From contig DGKJ01000108.1 of NCBI GenBank assembly GCA_002387735.1, positions 3,532-67,531 on the forward strand: a stretch of 64,000 nt of DNA. Direction: 5' to 3'. Shown one piece after another: positions 1 through 8,102 of the stretch (position 1 is the first letter of the stretch; each line of letters starts with the position of its first letter). The position numbers were made by a program, and so were the translations under genes. Origin of the DNA: Bacteriovoracaceae bacterium UBA4573 (GTDB lineage: Bacteria > Bdellovibrionota > UBA1018 > UBA923). The notes beneath the pieces are model-generated. The model was not told the origin of the DNA. It was given only the letters and a program-made list of their open reading frames with translations, and searched no databases.

Positions 1-1
1 G

Positions 2-1300
2 CCACATTCAACGAATGGCTTTTTAATAATTCCGCGTCCCCATGGGCATGCAATTTCAAAACTATCCGTGCTTGGCCATGAAGGTAAAACTCTGGCCTAC
101 CGAAAAGACTATATTGTTCATGAGACGGGAGACGGACTTTCGTACTTAATCGAATTTCGTAAAAAACAACCTAACGGCGTTCGCCCTAGCGTCGAGTTCG
201 TAAGACAACCAACAGGTCCCGGGATTAACTCCGAACTAAGTAGTCTCGATCTCGATGCGTTAGCAAAAATCAATGCTCGTCTAAATAAAGTAGGCTTTAC
301 CCAAATCGCCAATGCACTCGACCAACGTATCGCGTTCGCACGAAAACAAGGGGCCTCTCTTTCTATGAGTGATCTTGAATCTATAGTCGCGCACGCGGGA
401 CTTTATTCGTACATAAAGGAATCTCAAATCGACCCACGTGCCATTGAACTCGACTCGACCTTTGGCCCCCATGCCAAGTTCTTGCACCAAGGGGTGCTCT
501 GCGCACAATGCGACGGCGCGAACGCTTTTTTTGCCGATATTATGCAAGAATACTTCAAGGCCGCGGGTAGCAAACTCGAAGTTTTCGACGCTTCGTCTTT
601 AGTAAATCAAGCGGGCATCTTAAATGATGGTATTCGACACGCACAGATCGGTATTCGCGATCCTAACAGCTCTGATCGTATAGCTTCGTTTCTTATCTAT
701 GATGCTACAGCCAAAAGAAAGGACCCTCGTAATCCGAAATCCGTCGAGACTCCCCAGGGCGATCTCGACTCGCAACCCATTGCTCGAACTCGGTCTCGCG
801 TAAAAGATACAATCAAAGAACTCGAAGCGAACGATACGAATCTAAAAGCGACGTTCTCTAAATATAAACACCGTGTAATGAAATCCGCGAGTGACCCAAT
901 TGTTCGCACCACTCGATTAAACATGATTACTTCAGATTTGCTCGGAGGAAAAATCACTTTGCCCGACGCAACCGCACTTCTCAATGAAACATTGGGCCTA
1001 ACGGGTGATGACGCTTTTGCTTCTTTTCAATCGATTGATGAAATGCTTTCGACAATTCAACAGCAAGCAAGAAAGACGCTGACTCTCATAGATCGACTAG
1101 ACGAATCGAAATCGCTTCGGACCATTCAACTTCCCGTCCGGGATGCCGCAAGAACCACCCTTCGAACCATTGACGCAGAGTTGGAATCTATCAACAGCAC
1201 CGATGTTTTCGATCACTGGACTGGACTCGACCGCATACCCGACGTCGATGGCGCGGCCTGCTCTTTGTTGCTCATAATGCAACGCGCGAAATCCAATTAA
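2..1300 (+). CDS. Unknown protein, 5' end outside the window
   Basis: The reading frame is open from base 2, so the gene very probably starts upstream of the window. The first in-window start is a GTG at 68, with no convincing ribosome site. About 432 residues are visible and I do not recognise the family. A CxxC pair (CAQC) sits in the middle, within a segment of mixed strands and helices that includes the stretch IASFLIYDA. The last 200 residues are predicted to be mostly helical and charged. The codon use resembles that of neighbouring genes, which supports real coding. It ends 4 bases before the convergent sigma-factor gene. Cell location cannot be judged without the N-terminus. Confidence 0.75.
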   Translation, partial: PHSTNGFLIIPRPHGHAISKLSVLGHEGKTLAYRKDYIVHETGDGLSYLIEFRKKQPNGVRPSVEFVRQPTGPGINSELSSLDLDALAKINARLNKVGFTQIANALDQRIAFARKQGASLSMSDLESIVAHAGLYSYIKESQIDPRAIELDSTFGPHAKFLHQGVLCAQCDGANAFFADIMQEYFKAAGSKLEVFDASSLVNQAGILNDGIRHAQIGIRDPNSSDRIASFLIYDATAKRKDPRNPKSVETPQGDLDSQPIARTRSRVKDTIKELEANDTNLKATFSKYKHRVMKSASDPIVRTTRLNMITSDLLGGKITLPDATALLNETLGLTGDDAFASFQSIDEMLSTIQQQARKTLTLIDRLDESKSLRTIQLPVRDAARTTLRTIDAELESINSTDVFDHWTGLDRIPDVDGAACSLLLIMQRAKSN

Positions 1301-1304
1301 ATTA

Positions 1305-2402
1305 TTAACGAATATAGTCTTGGTAAAAGGCACGAAGTTTTTCGATAACCTTCGCTTCAATTTGACGGGCGCGTTCCCGGGTTAATCCAAACTGATCGGC
1401 CACCTCTTGCAACGTTTTGGGTTGGTCCGCCGCCAAACGTTCTTTAAAAATCGCCAGCTCTTTTTCTTTAAGAGTTTTAACAAAGTCTGAAAGATGTTCT
1501 TTCAATATTTTCTTAAGCTCTTGGCCCTCAAATTCATCATCAGCAGACTCACGCTCGTCGGCTAGCAAGTCTTGGTGGGTCGTCTGGCTATCATCTTCGC
1601 CACCCAACGGATTATTCAAACTCACGTCACCGGAGCCCGCTCCTAAGCGTTTTTCCATTTCAATGACGTCTTGTTCTCGCACGTTTAATTTTTCTGCCAG
1701 GAGCTTCGGCCCAGCCTCGAGCCCTTGCGCTTCAAGCCGTTCCTTTTCGCGCATAAGGTGAAAAAACAGTTTTTTCTGGGCTGCCGTGGTTCCAACGCGC
1801 ACTTGGCGAAAGTTATCGAGAATGTATTTCAAAATATAGGAGCGAATCCACCAACTCGCGTAATAGCCCAGCCGCGCGCCTTTACTGGGATCATACTTGC
1901 TCACAGCCTTCATGAGCCCTACGTTGCCCTCTTGAACCAGATCTAGAATGTTCTGATAAGCGGAGCGATACTCCATGGCAATCTTCACAACCAGCCTAAG
2001 ATTAGCCTGCACCAGTCGTTTTGCCGCATCAATGTCCCCAGTATCGCGCAACTTCACCGCAAGCGCGAATTCGTCCTCGGGCGAAAGAAGTGGATATTTC
2101 GACACGTCACGAAGGTAATGTTTAAACGGATCTAAATGAGGAGGAAGCGCTGGCAACTGCTCGAGTTCAGCGGCCAAATCCGGCCCCGAAGCACCGGCTG
2201 GTACCGGAAATCCGGGATCCCCCACCAACTCGGCCTCAAGAACCTCCCCTTCGTCGCCCTCTGCCCCTTCGGAATTGGCCGTTGATCGACCTTCGTCCTC
2301 GGCGAGCTCGCCTTCGAGTATCTCAGGGGTGACGACCTTCGGTACTTGTGCCCGAGTAGATTTGGCTTTTTTTGATTTTTTGGCTTCTGAGCGTTTCATC
2401 AT
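1305..2402 (-). CDS. rpoH: RNA polymerase sigma factor of the RpoH (sigma-32) type
   Basis: This is a sigma-70 family factor directing core polymerase to stress (heat-shock-type) promoters. Region 2 is clear (DLVQEGNVGLMKAV, then YASWWIRSYI). Just after it lies QKKLFFHL, which matches the 'RpoH box' that separates sigma-32 from housekeeping sigma factors. Region 4.2 ends with a helix-turn-helix (GLTRERARQIEAK). The protein has about 365 residues, longer than the usual 280-300, because about 95 acidic, low-complexity residues precede region 1.2. I chose the ATG at 2402, because GGGGA lies 8 bases upstream; the ATG at 2399 is equally possible, and a TTG at 2417 is less likely. It is monocistronic and divergent from the next gene. 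The RpoH assignment rests on the box and on the lack of the large region 1.1 and non-conserved insert seen in RpoD. Confidence 0.9.
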   Translation of the reverse strand: MMKRSEAKKSKKAKSTRAQVPKVVTPEILEGELAEDEGRSTANSEGAEGDEGEVLEAELVGDPGFPVPAGASGPDLAAELEQLPALPPHLDPFKHYLRDVSKYPLLSPEDEFALAVKLRDTGDIDAAKRLVQANLRLVVKIAMEYRSAYQNILDLVQEGNVGLMKAVSKYDPSKGARLGYYASWWIRSYILKYILDNFRQVRVGTTAAQKKLFFHLMREKERLEAQGLEAGPKLLAEKLNVREQDVIEMEKRLGAGSGDVSLNNPLGGEDDSQTTHQDLLADERESADDEFEGQELKKILKEHLSDFVKTLKEKELAIFKERLAADQPKTLQEVADQFGLTRERARQIEAKVIEKLRAFYQDYIR

Positions 2403-2515
2403 GATCGGTGTCCCCAACTCTATAATACGAACCCTTGATTTTCACGGACCTTTTCAAGTATAACGCGGTGCGATTTCGCCGAATGGTGCAAAGACGACTC
2501 GTTTGTTAGACATTT

Positions 2516-2530
2516 CTGTAAAAATTACAG
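2516..2530. promoter_or_regulatory. Perfect inverted repeat upstream of a sigma-54 promoter
   Basis: The sequence is CTGTAA-AAA-TTACAG, a perfect 6-3-6 palindrome. It lies about 130 bases upstream of the transcription start predicted from the sigma-54 site at 2632. That distance is typical for an enhancer site bound by a sigma-54 activator. It could instead act on the divergent sigma-factor gene. The regulator is unknown. Confidence 0.4.
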
Positions 2531-2631
2531 GAATCCAAGGGTCTCAGATGTCCAAATTCTGAACAACCTTTGAGTGCTAAAACCTTGTTTTACTTCTGAA
2601 AAACGGGCTTTTTTCGCCATGAAATTCTGCT

Positions 2632-2647
2632 TGGTACACGGCTTGCT
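2632..2647 (+). promoter_or_regulatory. Sigma-54 (RpoN) promoter for the outer-membrane-like protein
   Basis: TGGTACACGGCTTGCT matches the sigma-54 consensus TGGYACRNNNNTTGCW at every defined position, with GG and GC correctly spaced. The predicted start near 2658 leaves about 36 bases of leader before the ATG at 2694, and that leader contains a good ribosome site. Transcription would need RpoN and an ATP-dependent activator. Confidence 0.7.
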
Positions 2648-2693
2648 TTGTGCATCGGCGGACTTAAAGCTTTGTTTTTTTAACGGAGGTATC

Positions 2694-3611
2694 ATGAAAG
2701 GTCTTTTTACTCGGACTTCAGTAATCGGAGCAGTAGCTCTGTGGTCGGTAGCTGGTCTTGCAGCTTCGACTTCAACAACGGTTTCGAACGCTCCCGCTTC
2801 AAGCGGCGCTGTTTCAGAAACCAGCATTCAAGACGTGGCTGCTCAACCGAAAGCACTTCCAATCTCGGCCGCTGCTGTAAATGACTTTTACGGCCCAGCC
2901 CTGAACGATCTTGGTGCTCGCCAAACTGCAGATTCCGCAAAGGACGCAGTTCAACCACTAAACAGCCGTCACCAAATCGGCATTTCCTATGCGATTGATG
3001 AGTCAACTAAGTTTACTCCAACCCTCGACTTCAGCCTTAACTACACGATTCCTAAAGGTGTAGAAAATGGTGAACGTAACTTCGCATGGAATGACAGTTA
3101 CTTGAAGCTTAGCCGCGCTGGCTTGCTTGACGGCAAATTGGGCGGAAACGCTGTCGCTCTCGATGGCGACATTCGCTACATGCTTCCTACGAGCAAAGGT
3201 GCTCGTGACGCTGACTCGTACGGTGCAGTTCGTCTGTCGCTTTCTCCAAGCATGCAGATCGCGAATTCGAACTTTTCAATCGTAGCTACAAACTACGCGC
3301 GCATTCACATGTACCGCTCGGTTACAGAAAATCTTTCGGCTACTCGCTGGAAGTTCTACACGGGCCCACAAGTGAATTACGCTGTGAACGACAAAGTTAC
3401 TGCGTTTGTTCTTTTCGAAGCCGTAGCTGCTTTTGACAACCAGGGTTACTCCAACACCACGAACGATCAACTCTCGCTCGCGGACTTGGAACCAGGTGTT
3501 GAACTCAACTTGCACGAGCGCGTATCGCTCACGCCGTTTCTGAACTGGTACACGAACCAGCCAATCAGCACGACGTCGATCAACCTGAACGCTACGATCA
3601 AGATGCTCTAA
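2694..3611 (+). CDS. Putative outer membrane protein
   Basis: A 305-residue exported protein of no family I recognise. I chose the ATG at 2694 because GGAGGT lies 5 bases upstream and a clean signal peptide follows (MKGLFTRTSVIGAVALWSVA, cleavage near GLAA); a longer in-frame reading from 2574 would lie partly upstream of the sigma-54 promoter. After a Ser/Thr/Ala-rich linker, the region from about residue 90 to the end alternates aromatic and polar residues as in beta-barrel strands. The protein ends near ATIKML rather than the classical aromatic terminus. It is monocistronic, with a sigma-54 promoter before it and a strong terminator after it. High-level, condition-dependent expression seems likely. 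Function unknown. Confidence 0.85.
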   Translation: MKGLFTRTSVIGAVALWSVAGLAASTSTTVSNAPASSGAVSETSIQDVAAQPKALPISAAAVNDFYGPALNDLGARQTADSAKDAVQPLNSRHQIGISYAIDESTKFTPTLDFSLNYTIPKGVENGERNFAWNDSYLKLSRAGLLDGKLGGNAVALDGDIRYMLPTSKGARDADSYGAVRLSLSPSMQIANSNFSIVATNYARIHMYRSVTENLSATRWKFYTGPQVNYAVNDKVTAFVLFEAVAAFDNQGYSNTTNDQLSLADLEPGVELNLHERVSLTPFLNWYTNQPISTTSINLNATIKML

Positions 3612-3650
3612 AACGGAGCACGATCTAAGAGTTCTAAGAACTTAGAAATC

Positions 3651-3686
3651 AAAGCCCTCTCAAACTTCGGTTTGAGGGGGCTTTTT
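3651..3686 (+). terminator. Rho-independent terminator
   Basis: A 15-base-pair stem (3651-3665 with 3670-3684, one G-T pair) is closed by a TTCG tetraloop and runs into CTTTTTG. It ends the mRNA of the gene at 2694. Confidence 0.9.
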
Positions 3687-3711
3687 GTTTTTGCAGGCGC
3701 TACAAGTTTGA

Positions 3712-3729
3712 TTTTGCCGGTCGGCAAAA
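3712..3729. promoter_or_regulatory. Perfect palindrome, possible operator
   Basis: TTTTGCCG-GT-CGGCAAAA is a perfect 8-2-8 inverted repeat about 60-75 bases before the next start codon. No T-run follows, so it is not a usual terminator. An operator for the GYF_2 gene is the simplest reading. Confidence 0.4.
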
Positions 3730-3787
3730 CCTTCTTCTGTTCCACCAACATCCCCGCCGATACAATATTGGTCGGGGAATGGTGGGA

Positions 3788-4930
3788 ATGGCTCAAGCTT
3801 CACTCTTTTTTGAACACGATGGCAAACTAGTTGGCCCATACAGCGTCGACGAGATTGCCCAACAATTGCACGCCGGCTCACTTCGAGTTTCCGCTCGCCT
3901 GTTCGACGCCGACAATGACCGCTGGACCACTGCGGCAGATGTAATTCCCAATCTCAATTTTGAGTCCCCTCGCGACTGGCGCCCACCGGCTCGACCGGTA
4001 GATCTTAGCAATGTGCACGTGGCGAAACTTAATCGTGAACGCACCGAAGGAATCGATTATTTCGCATTAATTTCCGAAAGAAAAAAAGAAATTCATCGAG
4101 AAAAGTCCAATGCCAAACCCCAGACGCTGCCAAATGCCAAGACTAATTGGGCTGCACCGAAAATTTTTTCGCAAGGTGCCGCTGAAATTACCAAAACATT
4201 GAAACGTTATTTTAAACGCCCGAGCAAAACCACGGGCGAACGCGCGGCCTCAACCGGCAAAGTTCTGGACTTTGCTCAAAGGTCTCGACACATTCTTCGC
4301 GAGAATTTGCGAGAGTTCGCAGTAGCGGCGTCGCTAGCCTTGGTATTTACTGGTACCTATGCGTTGGTCAAAACATTTTCAAACGAACAAACCCAACGTC
4401 AGCCCGCGGCAACCGGTGCCACGCCAAAAAGTAAACCGGTAACGTCGTCAAAACCGTTTGCGGCAGAGCAGGCCGAAGAAATCGGCAAAGGAAGCGCGCC
4501 GATCCAAAGACCCCGAGGATCGGCGGGAGCTAAAAAACCCACCTCAGTTCTTAACGAAATCGCACCGCTTGCGGCACCGGCTCCGACCGAGCCGCCGGCC
4601 AATGCCGTGAATCAAAACACCGACAATCAGGGCTCAGGTCCCCTCTACTACAGTACGTCTGAAGATTACCCGCAAGAACAAGTCGTAACCGATGATACTC
4701 AGACCACGCCCGGCGAGGCCGCGTATCCCGGTCCGAACTCGGCTTATTCTGGCACCGACCCAACGTCTTCGGATCCGGCGGCCATGCAAGCAGTCACCGG
4801 CAACCGTAGTGCTTACCCTGATCCACCGATCCCAGAGGGCGTGCCTCCTCCCGTCGGGGACGACGCCTACCGCACTCCAACCTCGGACGGCACCACCGAT
4901 GGAACCAACGGTCAGTCCGAAGACTACTAA
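3788..4930 (+). CDS. GYF_2 (DUF4339)-domain membrane protein with Pro/Thr-rich tail
   Basis: About 380 residues. The N-terminal 60 residues form a GYF_2-like domain (GPYSVDEIAQQL then a late Trp), a small fold thought to bind proline-rich peptides. A basic linker follows, then one membrane helix near residues 180-200 (FAVAASLALVFTGTYALV), then a long Pro/Ser/Thr/Gly-rich tail without regular structure. The topology suggests a cytoplasmic GYF domain and a periplasmic disordered tail, or the reverse. I preferred the ATG at 3788 because GGGGA lies 9 bases upstream; the ATG at 3779 immediately abuts that site. Such proteins are frequent in delta-type and Bdellovibrio-like genomes, but the role is unknown. 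Confidence 0.8.
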   Translation: MAQASLFFEHDGKLVGPYSVDEIAQQLHAGSLRVSARLFDADNDRWTTAADVIPNLNFESPRDWRPPARPVDLSNVHVAKLNRERTEGIDYFALISERKKEIHREKSNAKPQTLPNAKTNWAAPKIFSQGAAEITKTLKRYFKRPSKTTGERAASTGKVLDFAQRSRHILRENLREFAVAASLALVFTGTYALVKTFSNEQTQRQPAATGATPKSKPVTSSKPFAAEQAEEIGKGSAPIQRPRGSAGAKKPTSVLNEIAPLAAPAPTEPPANAVNQNTDNQGSGPLYYSTSEDYPQEQVVTDDTQTTPGEAAYPGPNSAYSGTDPTSSDPAAMQAVTGNRSAYPDPPIPEGVPPPVGDDAYRTPTSDGTTDGTNGQSEDY

Positions 4931-4965
4931 AACGACCTGAATCGATCGCCCTTTCGGTCCGTCGG

Positions 4966-4995
4966 TTGACGGGTTAAACCCCCTCGCGCTAGTCT
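4966..4995 (+). promoter_or_regulatory. Possible sigma-70 promoter for the tmk operon
   Basis: TTGACG, an 18-base spacer and TAGTCT lie just before tmk, placing the start of transcription near 5002. The -35 box is good and the -10 box weak. Confidence 0.3.
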
Positions 4996-5012
4996 CGGCA
5001 CTCAATACGATC

Positions 5013-5672
5013 ATGAAACGACATCGCAAAGTCCCCCAAAAAGCGTCCGGCCGTTTTATTGTAATTGAAGGCGGCGACGGCACCGGAAAGTCCACTCTGC
5101 TAAACAAGATCGAGCACGCGTTAAAAGCACGTGCGATTCAGTGTGTACGAACGCGAGAACCTGGCGGCACACCACTCGCGGAAGAAATTCGCGAGCTTAT
5201 TCTTGCTCACCAGCGTCCGGGCTATGAGATCGATGCCAAAACAGAGTTACTGTTATACGAGGCCGCACGCGCACACCATGTGCGAAATGTTATTCGCCCG
5301 CACCTAGCAGCGGGAACCACTGTGCTCTGTGATCGTTTCACCTACTCGTCGATTGCCTATCAAGGCGCGGCTCGAGGTTTGGGAGAAAAAACCGTGGCTA
5401 TCTTAAACTCGATTGCCACAGAGGGCCTTGAACCCGACCTTGTTATCGTGTTGGATCTCGCCACCAAGCAAGCCAAAGCCCGCCGCAGTCTGCGGGGCGC
5501 CGCAAATCGACTAGACATTGAGCCCGATAGTTTTCATGAAAAAGTGCGCCGCGCTTTTTTAAAACTCGCGAAAGCAAACCCGCGCAGGTGTGTCGTACTC
5601 GACGCCAGTCTTGACCCCGACACCGTGTTTGCAAGGTTGCTCGCACTCAAACCCTGGAAGAGGTTATTTTGA
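5013..5672 (+). CDS. tmk: Thymidylate kinase
   Basis: Phosphorylates dTMP to dTDP with ATP in the cytoplasm, for DNA synthesis. A P-loop (GGDGTGKST) stands near residue 20, the dTMP-binding DRFTYSSIAYQG near residue 107, and REPGGTPLAEEIR is the family's DRX-type motif region. The 219-residue length is normal. A basic extension of about 10 residues (MKRHRKVPQK) precedes the fold. It is first in a run of overlapping genes: the start of holB overlaps its stop codon, a common bacterial tmk-holB arrangement that links nucleotide supply to replication. Confidence 0.95.
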   Translation: MKRHRKVPQKASGRFIVIEGGDGTGKSTLLNKIEHALKARAIQCVRTREPGGTPLAEEIRELILAHQRPGYEIDAKTELLLYEAARAHHVRNVIRPHLAAGTTVLCDRFTYSSIAYQGAARGLGEKTVAILNSIATEGLEPDLVIVLDLATKQAKARRSLRGAANRLDIEPDSFHEKVRRAFLKLAKANPRRCVVLDASLDPDTVFARLLALKPWKRLF

Positions 5673-6631
5673 ATCTCAAACCCCTCTTTCAAGATGACGC
5701 CTGGAACACCCTGCGCTCAATGGCGCACCCCGACCCTTTGCGGCTACCAGGGTCGATAATATTCCTCGGCCCAGAGGGGGTTGGAAAAAAACGAACCGCT
5801 CGCGCGCTATTTCAGTTGATCCACTGCCTGCAGCCTGCGGAATTCGAGGCCTGTGGCGCTTGCCGTACCTGTATGCTTGTGGCCAATGGCAATCACGTTG
5901 ACCTAGTGGAGGTGGAACCGAAAGGTTCTACCATTCATGTAGAAGAACTACGCGAAGTGCTAAAATCAAACGCATTTCGACCTTACGAAGGTCGAATTCG
6001 GTTAATTCTAATCGACCAAGCACATCTACTCGGTGTTTCGGCTGCCAACGTACTGCTCAAGTCGCTCGAAGAACCACCCGAGTACGTGAAGTTCGTGCTC
6101 ATCACTCACGAACGCACCCAACTGCTCCCAACTATTACCAGCCGCAGCCAATTCGTTTATTTTCGTCCGCTCGAAGAAGCGGCTATTTGGGAAATCGCCG
6201 AGCGCCAATCGCTTGCATTGCCCTCGGAATTAAAAGGAGTTTTTTCCGCACTGCTCGGTGGGGGGCTTGCCCGACTTCATACGCTCGCCCAGGCAGATTC
6301 ACTCGAATTTCTAAAAAAGGCCCGTCAGTGGCTACAGTCCAGCGGACAAGGCGGACGCCGGAGTTGGCAAGAGACCGTACAGTTTGCCGACCAATTGAGC
6401 GCGCTGAGCGACGAACAATGGACCGCATTATTTGCGTTGGCCTCCTGCGAGTGTTTAAAAGCAGCAACCGATCGTGCGGCCGAAGGTCAACTCGCAATGG
6501 CCTATAACTGGGCCCAACGTGGACTTCGCTTTTCGCAATTCGAGCAAGGGTTTGAAGCCAATGCCAATAAAAAACTAGTCGCGTTGCTCGTTAGCCAAGC
6601 ACTCAGCGGGGAACATGTGGCGGGCCCATGA
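5669..6631 (+). CDS. holB: DNA polymerase III delta-prime subunit
   Basis: Clamp-loader subunit that helps load the sliding clamp during replication. A nucleotide-binding-like loop (GPEGVGKKRT) is near residue 37, a zinc-type cysteine cluster (CGACRTC) near residue 66, the Walker B-like LILIDQAH near 115 and the sensor motif SRSQF near 160. The 320-residue length fits delta-prime. The start is a TTG whose last two bases form part of the tmk stop codon, with AGAGG just upstream. Its own stop overlaps the ATG of the first transporter ATPase (ATGA). The coupling suggests one transcript from tmk into the transporter genes. Confidence 0.9.
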   Translation: MNLKPLFQDDAWNTLRSMAHPDPLRLPGSIIFLGPEGVGKKRTARALFQLIHCLQPAEFEACGACRTCMLVANGNHVDLVEVEPKGSTIHVEELREVLKSNAFRPYEGRIRLILIDQAHLLGVSAANVLLKSLEEPPEYVKFVLITHERTQLLPTITSRSQFVYFRPLEEAAIWEIAERQSLALPSELKGVFSALLGGGLARLHTLAQADSLEFLKKARQWLQSSGQGGRRSWQETVQFADQLSALSDEQWTALFALASCECLKAATDRAAEGQLAMAYNWAQRGLRFSQFEQGFEANANKKLVALLVSQALSGEHVAGP

Positions 6632-7407
6632 TTCACGTCACTCATCTTTCTAAGTGGTTTCCAAATCAACCGGTACTTAATCGCGTTTCGTTTTCAGTCG
6701 ACGAAGGCGAGAGTCTTGTCGTGCTCGGCCAAAGCGGAATAGGCAAATCGGTCCTTCTTAAAACACTTTCTCGACTAATCGAGCCCGACGAGGGATTCGC
6801 CGAAATTCGAACTCGCAACATTGGAATCGTTTTTCAGAAAAATGCACTTTTCGATAGCTTAAGCGCCTACGAGAATCTCGATTTCGTAATGCGAGAACGT
6901 ACACGCGAAACGGCTCCCGCACGTCGTAATAAAATCATGAATTACCTCGAATGGGTGGGGCTCGCGGGCTCTGCTCATTTAATGCCCAATGAACTTTCGG
7001 GGGGTATGCAAAAACGTCTGGCCATCGCTCGCACCCTGATTGTCGAACCACAGGTGGTGCTCTATGACGAACCAACTGCCGGACTCGACCCCATTACTTC
7101 GCGCTTGATTGCCGAGCTCATATTGCGCCTAAAAAAAGAAGCTGGTTCCACGCTCGTGACGGTAACCAGCGACGTCCAGCGCGCATTTCAGCTGGGAACC
7201 AAAGTAGGCATTCTCGTGCGCACGGCCCTCGGAGCCGAGTTGTTAATGGCCGGCTCTCCCGAAGAAGCCCGAGCCTCAAGCGACGAACGCATTCAACAGT
7301 TTTTAAAAGGCGCCACAAGAGGCCCTCTCACTACCAAAATTACGGCCAGCTCGGAGAGTCGCAACAATTTAGCAAATAAGGATTTCTGGGATGGCGATTT
7401 CTTTTAA
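6628..7407 (+). CDS. MlaF-like ABC transporter ATPase A (H-loop histidine missing)
   Basis: ATP-binding subunit of an MCE/Mla-type lipid transporter at the inner membrane. Walker A GQSGIGKS (34-41), Q-loop Q70, signature LSGGM (123-127) and Walker B LYDE (D147, E148) are intact. The switch histidine is replaced: TSDV at 180-183 aligns with the usual SHDV, giving Ser181. The segment between the Walker A helix and the Q-loop is about 15 residues shorter than in ATPase B. The gene overlaps holB by 4 bases and ATPase B by 17. Together with ATPase B, this suggests an asymmetric heterodimer rather than the MlaF homodimer known in E. coli. Confidence 0.9.
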   Translation: MIHVTHLSKWFPNQPVLNRVSFSVDEGESLVVLGQSGIGKSVLLKTLSRLIEPDEGFAEIRTRNIGIVFQKNALFDSLSAYENLDFVMRERTRETAPARRNKIMNYLEWVGLAGSAHLMPNELSGGMQKRLAIARTLIVEPQVVLYDEPTAGLDPITSRLIAELILRLKKEAGSTLVTVTSDVQRAFQLGTKVGILVRTALGAELLMAGSPEEARASSDERIQQFLKGATRGPLTTKITASSESRNNLANKDFWDGDFF

Positions 7408-8101
7408 GAATGTCGCAAAGGCGTTCGGCCAAAAGAAAGTATTAGATGGCGTGAGTTTTTCGGTTGAGACCGGAGAAGTGCTTTTTATTCTTGGCAAGTC
7501 CGGTATGGGGAAATCGGTTACCTTAAAAACGACTATTGGCTTAATGAAACCCGATCGAGGCGAAATCTACGTTCACGGCGAAGCCGTGCACACAGCAAGT
7601 GAGCACACTCTCGCCCAAGTACGAAAAAAATGTGGCATGGTATTCCAACATCCGGCGCTTCTAGATTCGCTGACTATTTTTGAAAACGTGGCCTTTGGAC
7701 TCGAAACTAAAAATCGAGAACGGGTTATTGAATGCTTAAAGTTAGTGCACTTGGACGAAAGTATTTTAAATCGTAAACCCCAAGAAATTAGCTACGGCAT
7801 GCAAAAAAGAGTCAGTCTTGCCCGCACTCTCGCTCCAGGCCCCCAGATTCTATTATTCGATGAACCTACGACTGGCCTGGATCCGATTACTACCAACGCA
7901 GTGAACGAACTTATCGCGGAACTTTCTGATCGATTGAACGTCACTAGCGTAGTGGTTTCGCACGACATGGGCTGCGCGCTTCGAATCGCAGATCGCATAT
8001 TGGTCTTGGACCAGGGCAACATTCTCGCGCTCGATACTGTAGACCGGATCAAATCAAGTAGCGAACCTTTGATTCAAGACTTCCTACGGGAGGCACTCTA
8101 A
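7391..8101 (+). CDS. MlaF-like ABC transporter ATPase B (altered signature motif)
   Basis: Second ATP-binding subunit of the same MCE transporter. Walker A GKSGMGKS (35-42), Q86, Walker B LFDE (D157, E158) and the H-loop SHDM (H191) are intact. The ABC signature reads ISYGM at 133-137 instead of LSGGQ/LSGGM, with Tyr at the first Gly position. Its weakness therefore falls on the opposite motif to that of ATPase A. In a head-to-tail dimer, both changes land in one composite ATP site and leave the other normal. The 236-residue length is typical. The stop lies one base before the MlaE-type gene. Confidence 0.92.
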   Translation: MAISFKNVAKAFGQKKVLDGVSFSVETGEVLFILGKSGMGKSVTLKTTIGLMKPDRGEIYVHGEAVHTASEHTLAQVRKKCGMVFQHPALLDSLTIFENVAFGLETKNRERVIECLKLVHLDESILNRKPQEISYGMQKRVSLARTLAPGPQILLFDEPTTGLDPITTNAVNELIAELSDRLNVTSVVVSHDMGCALRIADRILVLDQGNILALDTVDRIKSSSEPLIQDFLREAL

Positions 8102-8102
8102 A

